The notes under the pieces: generated by a model
Told to the model about the DNA's origin: nothing
Databases searched by the model: none
The model's input: the letters and a program-made list of their open reading frames with translations, nothing else
Shown: in pieces, positions 28,203 through 36,335 of the stretch
Layout of the letters: every line of letters starts with the position of its first letter
How positions within the stretch are numbered: the first letter of the stretch is position 1
Position numbers and translations under genes: made by a program
NCBI GenBank assembly: GCA_014323675.1
Contig: JACONN010000002.1
Span: forward strand, 1,054,001-1,118,000
DNA: 64,000 nucleotides
Direction of reading: 5' to 3'
DNA from: Hormoscilla sp. GM7CHS1pb
GTDB taxonomy: Bacteria; Cyanobacteriota; Cyanobacteriia; Cyanobacteriales; Desertifilaceae

Positions 28203-28475
28203 TGAACATCTAGCTCCATCTTAACACAGAGGTTGCCTTTTCTCGGGAAGACACGATCGCCATTGGCCCATCCCCTACCGCAGCCAATTTTTCAAGTTTT
28301 GTTATCCTAACGCAAGGCAGTCCGGGACCAGACAAGAAACCTGGTTTCTGGAGATCTTTTTGGCGAATCAACCAAATTTGGTAAAAGAAACTCCATTTCA
28401 CCGCCCCCGCCGCCCCCCGTCCGGGACCAGACAAGAAACCTGGTTTGGGGCGATCGGGCGAATCAACCAGATTTT
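28203..28475. repeat. Gene-free stretch with two GACCAGACAAGAAACC repeats
   Basis: Two copies (about 28323 and 28422) of a GGGACCAGACAAGAAACC element joined to the GAAACCNGGTTTC palindrome. The same composite recurs at about 34145, 34258 and 35077, always in gaps of this island. No gene. Confidence 0.65.
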
Positions 28476-29174
28476 TTAGAGCGCATCATCGGAGAGCTTT
28501 TCAAGTTTATCTAACCACTCAGAAAAGTGGGGACACTTTTTTTTAAGAAAATCAATGCGATTTATTCCCGCAATACTCGCTCCCACATTCACTTTATCAT
28601 ATTCAGGGATAACCTCCAATATTCTTTTTGACGGGGCTGTTGTAGGATTATCGTTAATCAGCTCGGGATTTTCCCCAACCTCACGTAAAACCTTTTGCAA
28701 GCGTTCAATTGCCACTTGATGTTCAAAATATTCGGCTTCCAGATTTGCCGGGTTTGCCAGAACCAGGGCTTCAAATTCATGCAGTTGAATATATGGGATA
28801 AATCGCTGACTCTCTAGATTTTCTTGAAATGCTTTTTCCAAAACTCTAATTCGTTCATAAGGATCGCGAATCGCTTTTGACTCTTCATAAGCGGGGAAAT
28901 CATCTGGTAGAGCATAAAGGTCGAACATAGTTGTAAAATATGATTCGGGATGTTTATCTTCCTTCAACCAAGTTTGAATATCTTTTTTAGCTTTTTCATA
29001 ATTAACGAGCCCACCACGATGATATTGATTTTTTATTTTATCCTTACTGGTCACAACTCTTCTAATATCAGTCGTAATTTGAAACAACCCAAGATGGCTT
29101 GCCAAGGTATCTTTTACAAATCTTTCCTCTGTCTGACCTTCACCAATGATATGTAATCTAATGAACCTTTTCAC
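28476..29174 (-). CDS. DUF4276 TOPRIM-like protein (cassette B)
   Basis: From the GTG at 29174 the product has 232 residues, and GGAGGA stands about 6 bases before it; a longer ATG frame would overlap the ATPase by 64 bases. The GTG overlaps the ATPase stop (GTGA). The DUF4276 hallmarks are HIIGEGQTEERF with Glu12, TTMFDLYALPDDFP with the Asp residues, and IQLHEFEALV. DUF4276 has a TOPRIM-like fold and regularly accompanies AAA_21 ATPases. It is probably the nuclease part of a two-gene defence module. Confidence 0.85.
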   Translation of the reverse strand: MKRFIRLHIIGEGQTEERFVKDTLASHLGLFQITTDIRRVVTSKDKIKNQYHRGGLVNYEKAKKDIQTWLKEDKHPESYFTTMFDLYALPDDFPAYEESKAIRDPYERIRVLEKAFQENLESQRFIPYIQLHEFEALVLANPANLEAEYFEHQVAIERLQKVLREVGENPELINDNPTTAPSKRILEVIPEYDKVNVGASIAGINRIDFLKKKCPHFSEWLDKLEKLSDDAL

Positions 29175-30310
29175 GGTTGTCCTCCGATGACGTTTTTCTC
29201 CCAGAGTTCGCTCAGGCTGTATCGTTCGAGCCACTCAGTTAACTTTTCGGAATCTAAAGATTTAAATTCACTGCAACTATTATCGCTATTTCTTTCCACA
29301 ATGAGGATATTTTCTGGCTCGAACTCATCCACTAATCGAGGAGACTGGGTTGCCATCACGATTTGGCAATTTATACTTGCAGTTCTTGCCATTCCAGCAA
29401 GTACTGCAATTGCTGAAGGATGTAATCCTAACTCTGGCTCATCGAGAACAATTACCGCCGGTAATGTTTCTGGGGGTTGCAGAAGTAAGGTAGCAATTGC
29501 CATGAAGCGCAAGGAGCCGTCGGAAATCTGATGGGGTCCAAATAGGTAATCGGCCCCTTTCTCTTGCCAATTGAGCATAATGTAGTTTTCGTTCAGGCGG
29601 GAAGGTTTTAATTCAAAATCTCCAAATTGAGGCATTATCTGTTGAATATATCTAATTATTCGTCGATAATATTTATTTGTTGCATCGCTGTTTTGCATGG
29701 CATAGAGAAATGCTGCTAAATTACCAGCATCACTTCTCAGAAATATATTATCGTCGATATATCCCTTATTTCTGATCTTTGCTGCTTTTGATGTATCGTG
29801 AAATTGAAAAACCTGGCAGCGCCTTAAAAGCTCAAATACAACTCGCTCTGTTCTGTTGTTACGATCTTTGGCTCGCTCTGGCAATCCCGACTCTTTCCGA
29901 CCGGGGTCTAATGTAAATGTATATGGACTTTCTCGCCCTTGCTGCTGATAACTAATTGTTTCTTCAGTAAAGATAACTATATCCCCTGCTGCATGAGACA
30001 AAGAAAATTTATAAATATCTTTGGCTTTCGGATTGGTAAATTCCATTTCCGCGATCGCGCGATTAGTTTTCTTGGCGCCATAATATAAAAGCGTTTCCGC
30101 TCCCCCATTTTCCCCAATATAGATTTGCAGGGCCTCAGTCATCATATAGTTAAGCATGCTAAAGAATGATACCAAGTTACTCTTTCCCGACCCATTGGCC
30201 CCAAGCAACACGGTAATATCCTGAAAATCTATAGTCTGTCCTTCTGGCGCTATAGATTTGAAACCCTTAAGTTTAATATAGCTCAGTTTAAGTCGCTTTT
30301 CTTGATTCAT
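29171..30310 (-). CDS. OLD-type AAA ATPase (cassette B)
   Basis: A 379-residue AAA_21-type ATPase with Walker A GANGSGKS (37-44), signature region ISDGSLRFMAIATLLL, Walker B AVIVLDEPELGLHPSA and a switch segment MATQSPRLVDEF. Its gene is followed by the overlapping DUF4276 gene. It differs clearly in sequence from the ATPases of cassettes A and C. Upstream, at 30363-30384, is a 22-base sequence identical to one upstream of cassette C, which may be a common leader or promoter part. Confidence 0.88.
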   Translation of the reverse strand: MNQEKRLKLSYIKLKGFKSIAPEGQTIDFQDITVLLGANGSGKSNLVSFFSMLNYMMTEALQIYIGENGGAETLLYYGAKKTNRAIAEMEFTNPKAKDIYKFSLSHAAGDIVIFTEETISYQQQGRESPYTFTLDPGRKESGLPERAKDRNNRTERVVFELLRRCQVFQFHDTSKAAKIRNKGYIDDNIFLRSDAGNLAAFLYAMQNSDATNKYYRRIIRYIQQIMPQFGDFELKPSRLNENYIMLNWQEKGADYLFGPHQISDGSLRFMAIATLLLQPPETLPAVIVLDEPELGLHPSAIAVLAGMARTASINCQIVMATQSPRLVDEFEPENILIVERNSDNSCSEFKSLDSEKLTEWLERYSLSELWEKNVIGGQP

Positions 30311-30856
30311 AATTTTTCTGCTTGGATATTTTTCGTTCCAATGTTATTCTAACTCATCGCATCCTGTCAAGTGTTGCTCAAAAAAATCCTAATTTTTTCC
30401 GATCGTAACCCTCTCGAGAGGGATAGGGTGTGGTCAAAACCCGTTGATCGTTCATGGGCCCTCCCAGTCGTCCGCAACTACTTTTGACCACACCCTGACT
30501 CACCGGCAGCAGATAGGGCATCACAGCTACCGCCCCCTTTGCTATTGGCATCTATGTTAATTTTTGTTTTGCTTGACAGGTTGCGCTCTCGATGTGACAA
30601 AATGGTGGATAGCATTTGTCGGGAGAAAGCCCCAGGGGGGCGATCGCCCGCTATCTGGTAGAAATAAGTCACCAAGCACCGGCGGACCGGCCGATGGGGT
30701 GTGGTCAAAAACAGTTGGTACGGGGAGACCCTCGCAGGGTGCAGGGCGAAGCATTCGGGGGGGATGTCTGTTGCTTATGTCATGATTTATCGCCCGAATG
30801 CTTCGCCCCTACATCTGTGTTAAACTTTGTTTTGCTTGACAGGTAAGGCTCCCGAT
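30311..30856. other. Gene-free stretch upstream of cassette B
   Basis: Contains the 22-base sequence 30363-30384 shared with cassette C. It also holds two related stretches (about 30553-30598 and 30820-30862) sharing TTGTTTTGCTTGACAGGT and a GATGTGA(A)C sequence, and GTGTGGTCAAAA boxes (about 30430 and 30700). No convincing coding frame. Confidence 0.5.
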
Positions 30857-31064
30857 GTGAACGACTCTTCCGTACCCTGGTACGACTCTTCCGTACTCGG
30901 GTACGACTCTTCCGTACCCTGGTACGACTCTTCCGTACTCGGGTACGACTCTTCCGTACTCGGGTACGACTCTTCCGTACCCTGGTACGACTCTTCCGTA
31001 CCCTGGTACGACTCTTCCGTACCCTGGTACGACTCTTCCGTACCCTGGTACGACTCTTCCGTTT
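30857..31064. repeat. 21-bp tandem repeat TACGACTCTTCCGTACCCTGG
   Basis: About ten units of a 21-base repeat, TACGACTCTTCCGT followed by ACCCTGG or ACTCGGG. Read from the left the variants alternate (A B A B B), then the first type repeats four times. The joint between units makes GTACC-CT-GGTAC palindromes. There are no spacers, so it is not a CRISPR array. Frames through it are low-complexity artefacts. Confidence 0.85.
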
Positions 31065-31472
31065 CCAATACTTCAAGGGATACAACGGTGATGCGGACCG
31101 TTGCATCTGGGATCCCCCCAAACCCCCCCGTAGTGCTACCCTTCGGCTAACGCTCACCCGACCACGCGCACTGCGCCCACGCGGCCCGACGCAGAAGAAC
31201 TCTTCATCTCCCTGCGAGGGTGCTGAGACATCGCAGGGGGAATCCGGCGACAACGGAGGGATCGTGAGGATCGACAGGTTTTGACCACACTCAGAGGGAT
31301 ACCCCCGATCGCGCGCGATCGTTCTCCCCTGGAGTGCCTCTGCCCCTGTTCGCCTAACAATACGGCAGAGCGAACCCCGTAGCGGACGTAATTGCTATCG
31401 AACCGGAGCCGTCCTCGGTGCGGCATAAAGATCTCACCGTAACTAACTATTCCCAATTCACCCATTTCCATG
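31065..31472. other. Gene-free stretch downstream of cassette C
   Basis: About 400 bases with no credible gene; GC-rich, with fragments of dispersed repeats (CCCCCCAAACCCCCCC near 31115, as also near 11690). Confidence 0.4.
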
Positions 31473-32462
31473 TTAAATACTGCCCGATCGGGAATTTTTT
31501 ACCTCACTAATAAATGATAAGTAGTTCCGTTCAATAAATTGTTTCAAACTTTCTGGTGTACGGCCCCGAGGACCGAAGATAACTATTGCATTATGCAACC
31601 CACACTCTGTTCGTTTCTTCGGCTTACTTTGTAACCTTGGCAATAACTTTGGAATCGCCTCCCATAGGGCTTCACACTGCTTCACCGAAAACCACAAAAC
31701 GTACTTGCCGCGAATCATCATCCACGAATTAGCATGACTGCGAATCTCCCTTTCCGCGACTGCGATCTCGTTGTCGTCACAAAGGTCACAACCCATTTGC
31801 TTAGCAGCTACTTGTAGTACAACATCCCGGGGATGAGATCCAAAATTTGCTTCCGAGAATGAGAAAATGCGATCGAGCTTTAAGTTGGATAAATTTGCCT
31901 TAGCACCCAATCGTCTCCAGAGTAATATCTGCCCCATCAAGGGCATAATCGCTTCAAAAAAATTATTCATGTTCTTCTGAATAATCTGCTTTATCAAGTC
32001 TTCCTCTTCCGGATTCAGTAGCGTAATCTGATAAACGTCAGAAAGCACCGTGCTGAGGACTCGGTATTGTAAAACAGAATTCTCTATTGAGTAACCATCC
32101 GTAATGTAGATATTAGTTTCTTCCTGTTGCGGCGTTCCGAGAAAGTCTTGCAAGTCTCGGTCAACAAAGAAGCCAACTCTTCTCTTACAAAAATCAATCC
32201 AGTTGATGCTTTGGAAGGAGCGTAGTACCTTTTGCTTACTTCCAGTTGGAATGAACTTGATTGACCATGCTTCAGGGAGCTGATATTCTATTAGGTGACG
32301 ATAGAAAACCGGATCGTCTTTACCTTCAACAAATCCATACACGCATCGATCATCTTGACGATAAATCAATAGAAACTCATGATAGGCTTCATCAACATCT
32401 TCAAGGGCTTGACTGTGGACTTCCAACATTGAGGGATTTATATCCGTCATAGTGATGCTCAC
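31473..32462 (-). CDS. DUF4435 TOPRIM-like protein (cassette C)
   Basis: A 329-residue protein. TOPRIM marks are YGFVEGKDDPVFYRHLI (Glu46), GFFVDRDLQDF (Asp101, Asp103) and YITDGYSIENSVL, the last being diagnostic of DUF4435. The start overlaps the ATPase stop by 4 bases (ATGA). DUF4435 with an OLD-like ATPase is the composition of the PARIS anti-phage system (AriA/AriB), where the TOPRIM protein is the released toxic effector. This pair resembles that architecture, but whether it is PARIS proper or a cousin cannot be decided by eye. Confidence 0.85.
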   Translation of the reverse strand: MSITMTDINPSMLEVHSQALEDVDEAYHEFLLIYRQDDRCVYGFVEGKDDPVFYRHLIEYQLPEAWSIKFIPTGSKQKVLRSFQSINWIDFCKRRVGFFVDRDLQDFLGTPQQEETNIYITDGYSIENSVLQYRVLSTVLSDVYQITLLNPEEEDLIKQIIQKNMNNFFEAIMPLMGQILLWRRLGAKANLSNLKLDRIFSFSEANFGSHPRDVVLQVAAKQMGCDLCDDNEIAVAEREIRSHANSWMMIRGKYVLWFSVKQCEALWEAIPKLLPRLQSKPKKRTECGLHNAIVIFGPRGRTPESLKQFIERNYLSFISEVKNSRSGSI

Positions 32463-33817
32463 TCCCCTATAGAGTGAGCATAAGGCTTTAGCTCGTTATC
32501 ATAGATAAATGGCGAATGGGTAACGGCTACTAGACCTGCACAAAAATCCCCTTTTCTTATATCAACAAGGAATCTTTTTTGCCAGGGCACTGAGAGGGAT
32601 AACTCCGGCTCGTCAATTAAAACAAAGTAGCGCGACTTCCCGGAAAGATATAAATGACTAAATAGTGAAACTACCTGCTTTTCTCCGGAAGATAAATCAC
32701 TCAGCTTGACTGATTTCCCGCCATGATATTCAAACTTTGGGCGGATGTAAAACTTAAAGGAAGCACTGTCGTAGACAAACTCTTTATCCTGAATGTACTC
32801 CGAGCAAACTTTGCAGAATGCCGAAATATTCTCCTCTTTAGCTTGTAAAGACTTCTGGAATTCAAAAATTTTGAGAAAATAGTGACAAATAATCAGATCT
32901 CGATCGGAAGGCGTTTTTGTCGAGCGAGCATTTTTGATTGCTCTGAGCCATTCATCACGCTGGGTACTACTTACAATAGACTCATCAACGCGAGCGAGTA
33001 CAGATTTTATTTCATCCTCGGACAGATTAGAAACCCTTTGAATATCTTCTTTTTGGTACGCTGATGAAACTATGTCACCAAAATGTTGAATAGTTAGTAC
33101 ATTAAGGGTTTCGCTTTGAAATTTTTCTAATCTGTCAAGTTCAGCTTTTATAGAATCTTGAACGTCCCGCATACCAAATTCTACGAGTTCGATATAAGAT
33201 TGATCACGTTCCGATTTCAATGGCCGCGTCTTTTGCCGACGTAGATCGTCAGGATCGATCCAGTCAACTACGCTTGCAAGCTCTCGTTCAATCCTGCGGT
33301 ATGTCGGCAAATAAAGAACTTGAGCATCAATTTTCTCAATAATATCCGACAAAGCTTCATGAGCTTGCTGTGGAAAGTCACTGTCTTCGTCATCAAATAA
33401 ACTCAGCTGCTCCACAAGGTAGCTCATCGGAATACCATATCTACTGGTAATTCTTTGAATGGACTCCGGTCTTGTCCGAGCTTCACCAGATTCGACAATC
33501 TCTACAATTGTTTGACGTAAGTGGCGAGGTAATTTTAGTAACGTTTTCTTATCAATTTTTTCCATCAAATGGTTGACATATGCGTGAGAAATTTCTATGT
33601 CTTTACCATCGAGAGTTAGAATGGCAGATTTAAAGCTAAAGAGGCTTAATGAGCGCCAACGTCCCGCTAATATATTGAATAATATCCGAATAAATGTGGT
33701 TTTCCCAGAACCATTTTCGCCAACTAAAATTAAAGTATTGTCTCTAATCCGAGCATCAATACATTTGTTTGTACCATATAGTCCAATTATCTGTATCCTT
33801 TGAAGGTTTGCGCTCAT
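32459..33817 (-). CDS. OLD-type AAA ATPase (cassette C)
   Basis: A 452-residue ATPase with Walker A GENGSGKT (33-40), signature LSDLSSGEKQVVSLFSHLYL, Walker B YFVLIDEPELSLS and VAVTHSPFIYDNE as the switch region. The long central insertion is mostly helical and coiled-coil. It is larger than the ATPases of cassettes A and B. AAGGAG lies about 8 bases before the ATG. It is the probable sensor half of the ATPase-DUF4435 module. Confidence 0.88.
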   Translation of the reverse strand: MSANLQRIQIIGLYGTNKCIDARIRDNTLILVGENGSGKTTFIRILFNILAGRWRSLSLFSFKSAILTLDGKDIEISHAYVNHLMEKIDKKTLLKLPRHLRQTIVEIVESGEARTRPESIQRITSRYGIPMSYLVEQLSLFDDEDSDFPQQAHEALSDIIEKIDAQVLYLPTYRRIERELASVVDWIDPDDLRRQKTRPLKSERDQSYIELVEFGMRDVQDSIKAELDRLEKFQSETLNVLTIQHFGDIVSSAYQKEDIQRVSNLSEDEIKSVLARVDESIVSSTQRDEWLRAIKNARSTKTPSDRDLIICHYFLKIFEFQKSLQAKEENISAFCKVCSEYIQDKEFVYDSASFKFYIRPKFEYHGGKSVKLSDLSSGEKQVVSLFSHLYLSGKSRYFVLIDEPELSLSVPWQKRFLVDIRKGDFCAGLVAVTHSPFIYDNELKPYAHSIGE

Positions 33818-33914
33818 TTTCAGATAGCTCCTTGTAAATCAGCACTGCCAACTTTTTCAACTGTTCGCGGGCTACGGTCACCGCCGCCCTGTCTCGGTAA
33901 GCTTTGACCAGCAT
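33756..33914 (-). CDS. Possible small ORF overlapping the start of cassette C
   Basis: A 52-codon frame, MLVKAYRDRAAVTVAREQL onwards, with GGGAG just before the ATG. It ends inside the ATPase gene in another frame. Its first half looks like protein (helical, amphipathic), while the second half is a shadow of the ATPase. A related stretch near 34075 suggests a duplicated fragment. It could be a leader peptide or a gene relic. Confidence 0.25.
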   Translation of the reverse strand: MLVKAYRDRAAVTVAREQLKKLAVLIYKELSENERKPSKDTDNWTIWYKQMY

Positions 33915-34349
33915 CTCCCGATTCCCCAGTCTTTTGTTATCCTAACCTATTGAACTGTCTCCTGTCAAGTGTTGCTCAAAAATTTTTTCCTAATTTTAGT
34001 GCTTTTCGGACAACTCCCTCTGGTCGCGATCGCATCCGCCGCCGGTCGTGCCATGGGTAAGCGATCGCCTGTGTCTCGGTAAGCTTTGACAGTTTCGGTG
34101 TCAATTCCCCAGTCTTTTGTTATCCTAACCCATTGGAGATCCTCCTGTCAAGACGGGACCAGACAAGAAACCGGGTTTCTGGGATAATTTGGGCTCCTCA
34201 ACCAGAGTTGGTAAAAGAAACCGGGTTTCTGGCAAGAGCCCGATCGCCCCCGTCCTGGACCAGACAAGAAACCCGGTTTGGGGCGATAATTTTGGCGAAT
34301 GGAACCACTTGTTTTTGCTTGGGGAAAACAGGCAGGTTTTACTGTAGAT
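33915..34349. repeat. Gene-free stretch with duplicated leader segments
   Basis: CCCCAGTCTTTTGTTATCCT occurs at about 33925 and 34110, each after a TGTCTCGGTAAGCTTTGAC segment (about 33891 and 34073), so roughly 100 bases are duplicated in tandem. The first copy leads into the 22-base sequence shared with cassette B (33961-33982). Three GAAACCSGGTTTC palindromes follow (34158, 34216 and 34268). Confidence 0.6.
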
Positions 34350-34772
34350 TCAAACCAGGCTCGCAAGACATGATCGCGATCGTATTATGGCGAAATTGTC
34401 TTGTGATACTGTCTGTATAACTTCACCAATATCCGGTTTTTGACAAGCAATTACTTCATCGGGTAAATGCTTGTGATGCGGGAAACTGGACAACTCAGGA
34501 AAATGAGGAGTGCTATCATACCGAAAAATCAAGTTATTTTGCTCATCCTGACAGTGATACCGATAATCTAGCCACATCAAAACATCGTTATCAACCGCGA
34601 TCGCCTCATTAATTTCCAACAAATAGCCTCCTGTAAAACGAACGCGAATCCGCAAATTTGCGCGCTGTGGGGTCAAAATTTCTTCCTCATAGCGCTCGAT
34701 ATAGGCATTCTCTAATGCCATGAGTATCTGTTCAATCCGCAGGAGATAGTCATCCAGTGTTTTATGCAACAT
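34350..34772 (-). CDS. DUF6516 (TumE-like) toxin
   Basis: A 140-residue protein recognised as DUF6516: RVRFTGGYLLEINEAIAVD, then MWLDYRYHCQDEQNNLIFRY and a HFPELSSFPHHKH segment. Members are annotated as TumE-type toxins beside a small antitoxin. The antitoxin gene overlaps by 11 bases upstream. The last dozen residues do not resemble the usual end and may reflect a shifted stop. Confidence 0.78.
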   Translation of the reverse strand: MLHKTLDDYLLRIEQILMALENAYIERYEEEILTPQRANLRIRVRFTGGYLLEINEAIAVDNDVLMWLDYRYHCQDEQNNLIFRYDSTPHFPELSSFPHHKHLPDEVIACQKPDIGEVIQTVSQDNFAIIRSRSCLASLV

Positions 34773-34998
34773 TTTGTAACAGCTTTTCTACGTCTTGCCG
34801 TAACACCAAAAAGTGGCGATAATCATTTGCCCATTCTACAAACGCTACTTCATCCGCAAGTTGCCCCTTGCTATAGCGATCGAAAAACTCCTCAGAATCC
34901 ATACTGTGCTGACTTTCATACAAACTCAGACGCTTTGCTACCGCAATTAGCGCATCCAAAGGTGATGTGTATACTATCCGTTGCTTTCGCATTTTCAA
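34762..34998 (-). CDS. TumA-like antitoxin
   Basis: A 78-residue protein overlapping the DUF6516 gene. It contains SPLDALIAVAKRLSLYE, DSEEFFDRYSKGQL and WANDYRHFLVLR, as in antitoxins paired with DUF6516. It is acidic at the centre and helical throughout. It probably neutralises the toxin encoded just downstream and represses the pair. Confidence 0.78.
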   Translation of the reverse strand: MKMRKQRIVYTSPLDALIAVAKRLSLYESQHSMDSEEFFDRYSKGQLADEVAFVEWANDYRHFLVLRQDVEKLLQNVA

Positions 34999-35171
34999 CC
35001 CCCTAGTGCTTAATTAATATATCTTTGACAAATCCTCACGATCCTCACGGGCGGCACCCGATCGCCCCTGACGCTAAGACCAAGAAACCGGGTTTCTGGG
35101 ATAATTTTAGCTCCTAAACCAGATTTGGTAAAAGAAACCCGGTTTCTGGCCCCCGCCCGATCGCCCTTCGG

Positions 35172-35210
35172 AATCTCATCAATCTTTTCACGGTTGTCCT
35201 CCTCTAGGGA
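35172..35210 (-). pseudogene. Relic of a second DUF4276 gene start
   Basis: GGAGGACAACCGTGAAAAG matches exactly the ribosome-binding site and first codons of the DUF4276 gene of cassette B (start 29174). The next codons remain similar (VKRLMRF here, VKRFIRL there) before running into GAAACCGGGTTTC repeats. It looks like the left-over 5' end of another DUF4276 gene. Confidence 0.5.
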
Positions 35211-35232
35211 TCGAGAATGGGGAGCGCTACTC

Positions 35233-35346
35233 TCAATTATTAGCCTTAACATACAAAGATTCCAAAAAAATAACTGCTTCATCCAGTAAATCTTCCGGCA
35301 ACTGTTCGATTAACGCCATCGCCTTGTGACGAATGTCATGATTCAT
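35233..35346 (-). CDS. Small hypothetical protein, 37 aa
   Basis: Encodes MNHDIRHKAMALIEQLPEDL followed by a short helix, ending in KANN. Its ATGA overlaps the stop of the upstream 123-residue gene by 4 bases, which supports translation. It resembles the N-terminal helix pair of small antitoxin-like proteins (DUF2281-type, where QLPEDLLDE recurs). Last gene of a five-gene run. Confidence 0.5.
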   Translation of the reverse strand: MNHDIRHKAMALIEQLPEDLLDEAVIFLESLYVKANN

Positions 35347-35714
35347 TTTTGCTCTCGATTAATTAAACCTTCTTTGCTGCCATCGGACATTGCTTGTTTA
35401 CGATTGTATTCAAAGGGCTTCTTCGATAAGGCTTCTTCAGGAGTGACAAAATTTCCCACATATGCGGGCAGTTCAACTACTTCTTTTTTGTAACATTTAA
35501 CCACCAACTCACTCACATTCATGGCAACTCGTTGATTAAATCTAAACAAGTCTGAGAACCGTGGCTCTGCATGAGTATTTTGCAGTTGAAAAGCACCCAC
35601 TCGATTAACTTCAGTTGTAAACATGAAGATTTGCCGCTCTTCACCAATGGATAATAATACCTCATGGGAGTTGGGAGCTTGGGCAGGTTTAATAGACAAA
35701 ACTTTTACTTTCAT
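35343..35714 (-). CDS. Hypothetical protein, 123 aa
   Basis: Family not recognised. The beta-rich N-terminal half (MKVKVLSIKPAQAPNSHEVL, QIFMFTTEV) is followed by FSDLFRFNQRVAMNVSELV and a polar C-terminus. It starts inside the stop of the 46-codon gene (ATGA) and ends inside the start of the 37-codon gene, so it is a tightly coupled operon member. No signal peptide. Confidence 0.55.
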   Translation of the reverse strand: MKVKVLSIKPAQAPNSHEVLLSIGEERQIFMFTTEVNRVGAFQLQNTHAEPRFSDLFRFNQRVAMNVSELVVKCYKKEVVELPAYVGNFVTPEEALSKKPFEYNRKQAMSDGSKEGLINREQK

Positions 35715-35851
35715 TGTCTCAATGAATAAATGGCTTGACTATTCCAATAATTTCTAAATTCTTCTCTATCCATTTTATAACTTGTAGCATCCCAAGGGTC
35801 GCGAATTAGGATTTTTCCTGTATGGATATTGAGATCGCCTCGGACGACCAT
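35711..35851 (-). CDS. Small protein, 46 aa, resembling a papain-like protease tail
   Basis: Encodes MVVRGDLNIHTGKILIRDPW, then a MDREEFRNYWNSQAIY segment. RDPWD followed by such a motif recalls the C-terminal lobe of C39/papain-like peptidases, but no catalytic Cys is present here. It begins 2 bases after DUF6887 ends and overlaps the next start by 4 bases. Either a genuine small protein or the tail of a split peptidase. Confidence 0.45.
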   Translation of the reverse strand: MVVRGDLNIHTGKILIRDPWDATSYKMDREEFRNYWNSQAIYSLRQ

Positions 35852-35853
35852 CG

Positions 35854-36060
35854 CTACTCAGTCTGCGCCAGCTTTTCCCTCAAAATTGCTTCAACTTCAG
35901 TTTCATGATTTTTGAGTTCCAAAGGATAGGGATGGCGTCGATCGGGGTCACGACGGCTCATCACAACTTTCATTGCAGCATGAAAAGCATCCTCATCATT
36001 TCGATGTTGAGAAATATACTGCTTTAGCTCAGTATTTGTCATTTGGTACAGATTTTTCAT
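35854..36060 (-). CDS. DUF6887 family protein
   Basis: A 68-residue protein beginning MKNLYQMTNTELKQYISQHR and containing FHAAMKVVMSRRDPD, the DUF6887 pattern. Its ATG (36058-36060) overlaps the DUF6888 stop by one base. DUF6888 and DUF6887 genes occur together in many filamentous cyanobacteria as a pair of unknown, possibly toxin-antitoxin-like, function. Confidence 0.75.
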   Translation of the reverse strand: MKNLYQMTNTELKQYISQHRNDEDAFHAAMKVVMSRRDPDRRHPYPLELKNHETEVEAILREKLAQTE

Positions 36061-36257
36061 CAGATCACAAACTCCCAACTTCCATCTTCATCAATTACAA
36101 GGGCAATTTCATCATTTACTCCAGTCTGTATGTAAATCGTCTTCAACCTGCGGTCATAACGAAAAACCTGAATGGGCTGATACCATTTGTACGAAATGTT
36201 GCTACAATTATTGTGCGAAAGTTCTCTCACTTCGCTGTTATCCCGCCTCTGGTTCAA
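36060..36257 (-). CDS. DUF6888 family protein, N-terminus apparently replaced
   Basis: Residues about 24-65 (WYQPIQVFRYDRRLKTIYIQ then DEDGSWEFV) match DUF6888. The first 20 or so residues do not, and their codons run into the two-hairpin repeat. The native start appears to have been lost when the repeat arrived, and any present start is provided by flanking DNA. The downstream genes may thus be expressed abnormally. Confidence 0.6.
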   Translation of the reverse strand: MNQRRDNSEVRELSHNNCSNISYKWYQPIQVFRYDRRLKTIYIQTGVNDEIALVIDEDGSWEFVI

Positions 36258-36335
36258 ACCAGAGGCTAATAGCTGAAGTCGGTTAAAACCGACTAATAAA
36301 TAATGTTCAAAGGAATTTTAGCATTGTTTTGACAA
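36225..36335. repeat. Two-hairpin dispersed repeat, copy 2
   Basis: Same element as at 17605-17700: CCTCTGGTTCAAACCAGAGG, then AGTCGGTTAAAACCGACT, ending with ATTTTAGCATT. As with copy 1, the neighbouring minus-strand gene lacks a normal 5' end. A small non-autonomous mobile element (MITE-like) is a reasonable guess. Confidence 0.7.

Noticed and set aside
30780..31253. Long reading frame rich in RKSRTRV repeats
   Set aside because: It is the 21-bp tandem repeat read through; it lacks non-repeat coding sense and a ribosome-binding site.
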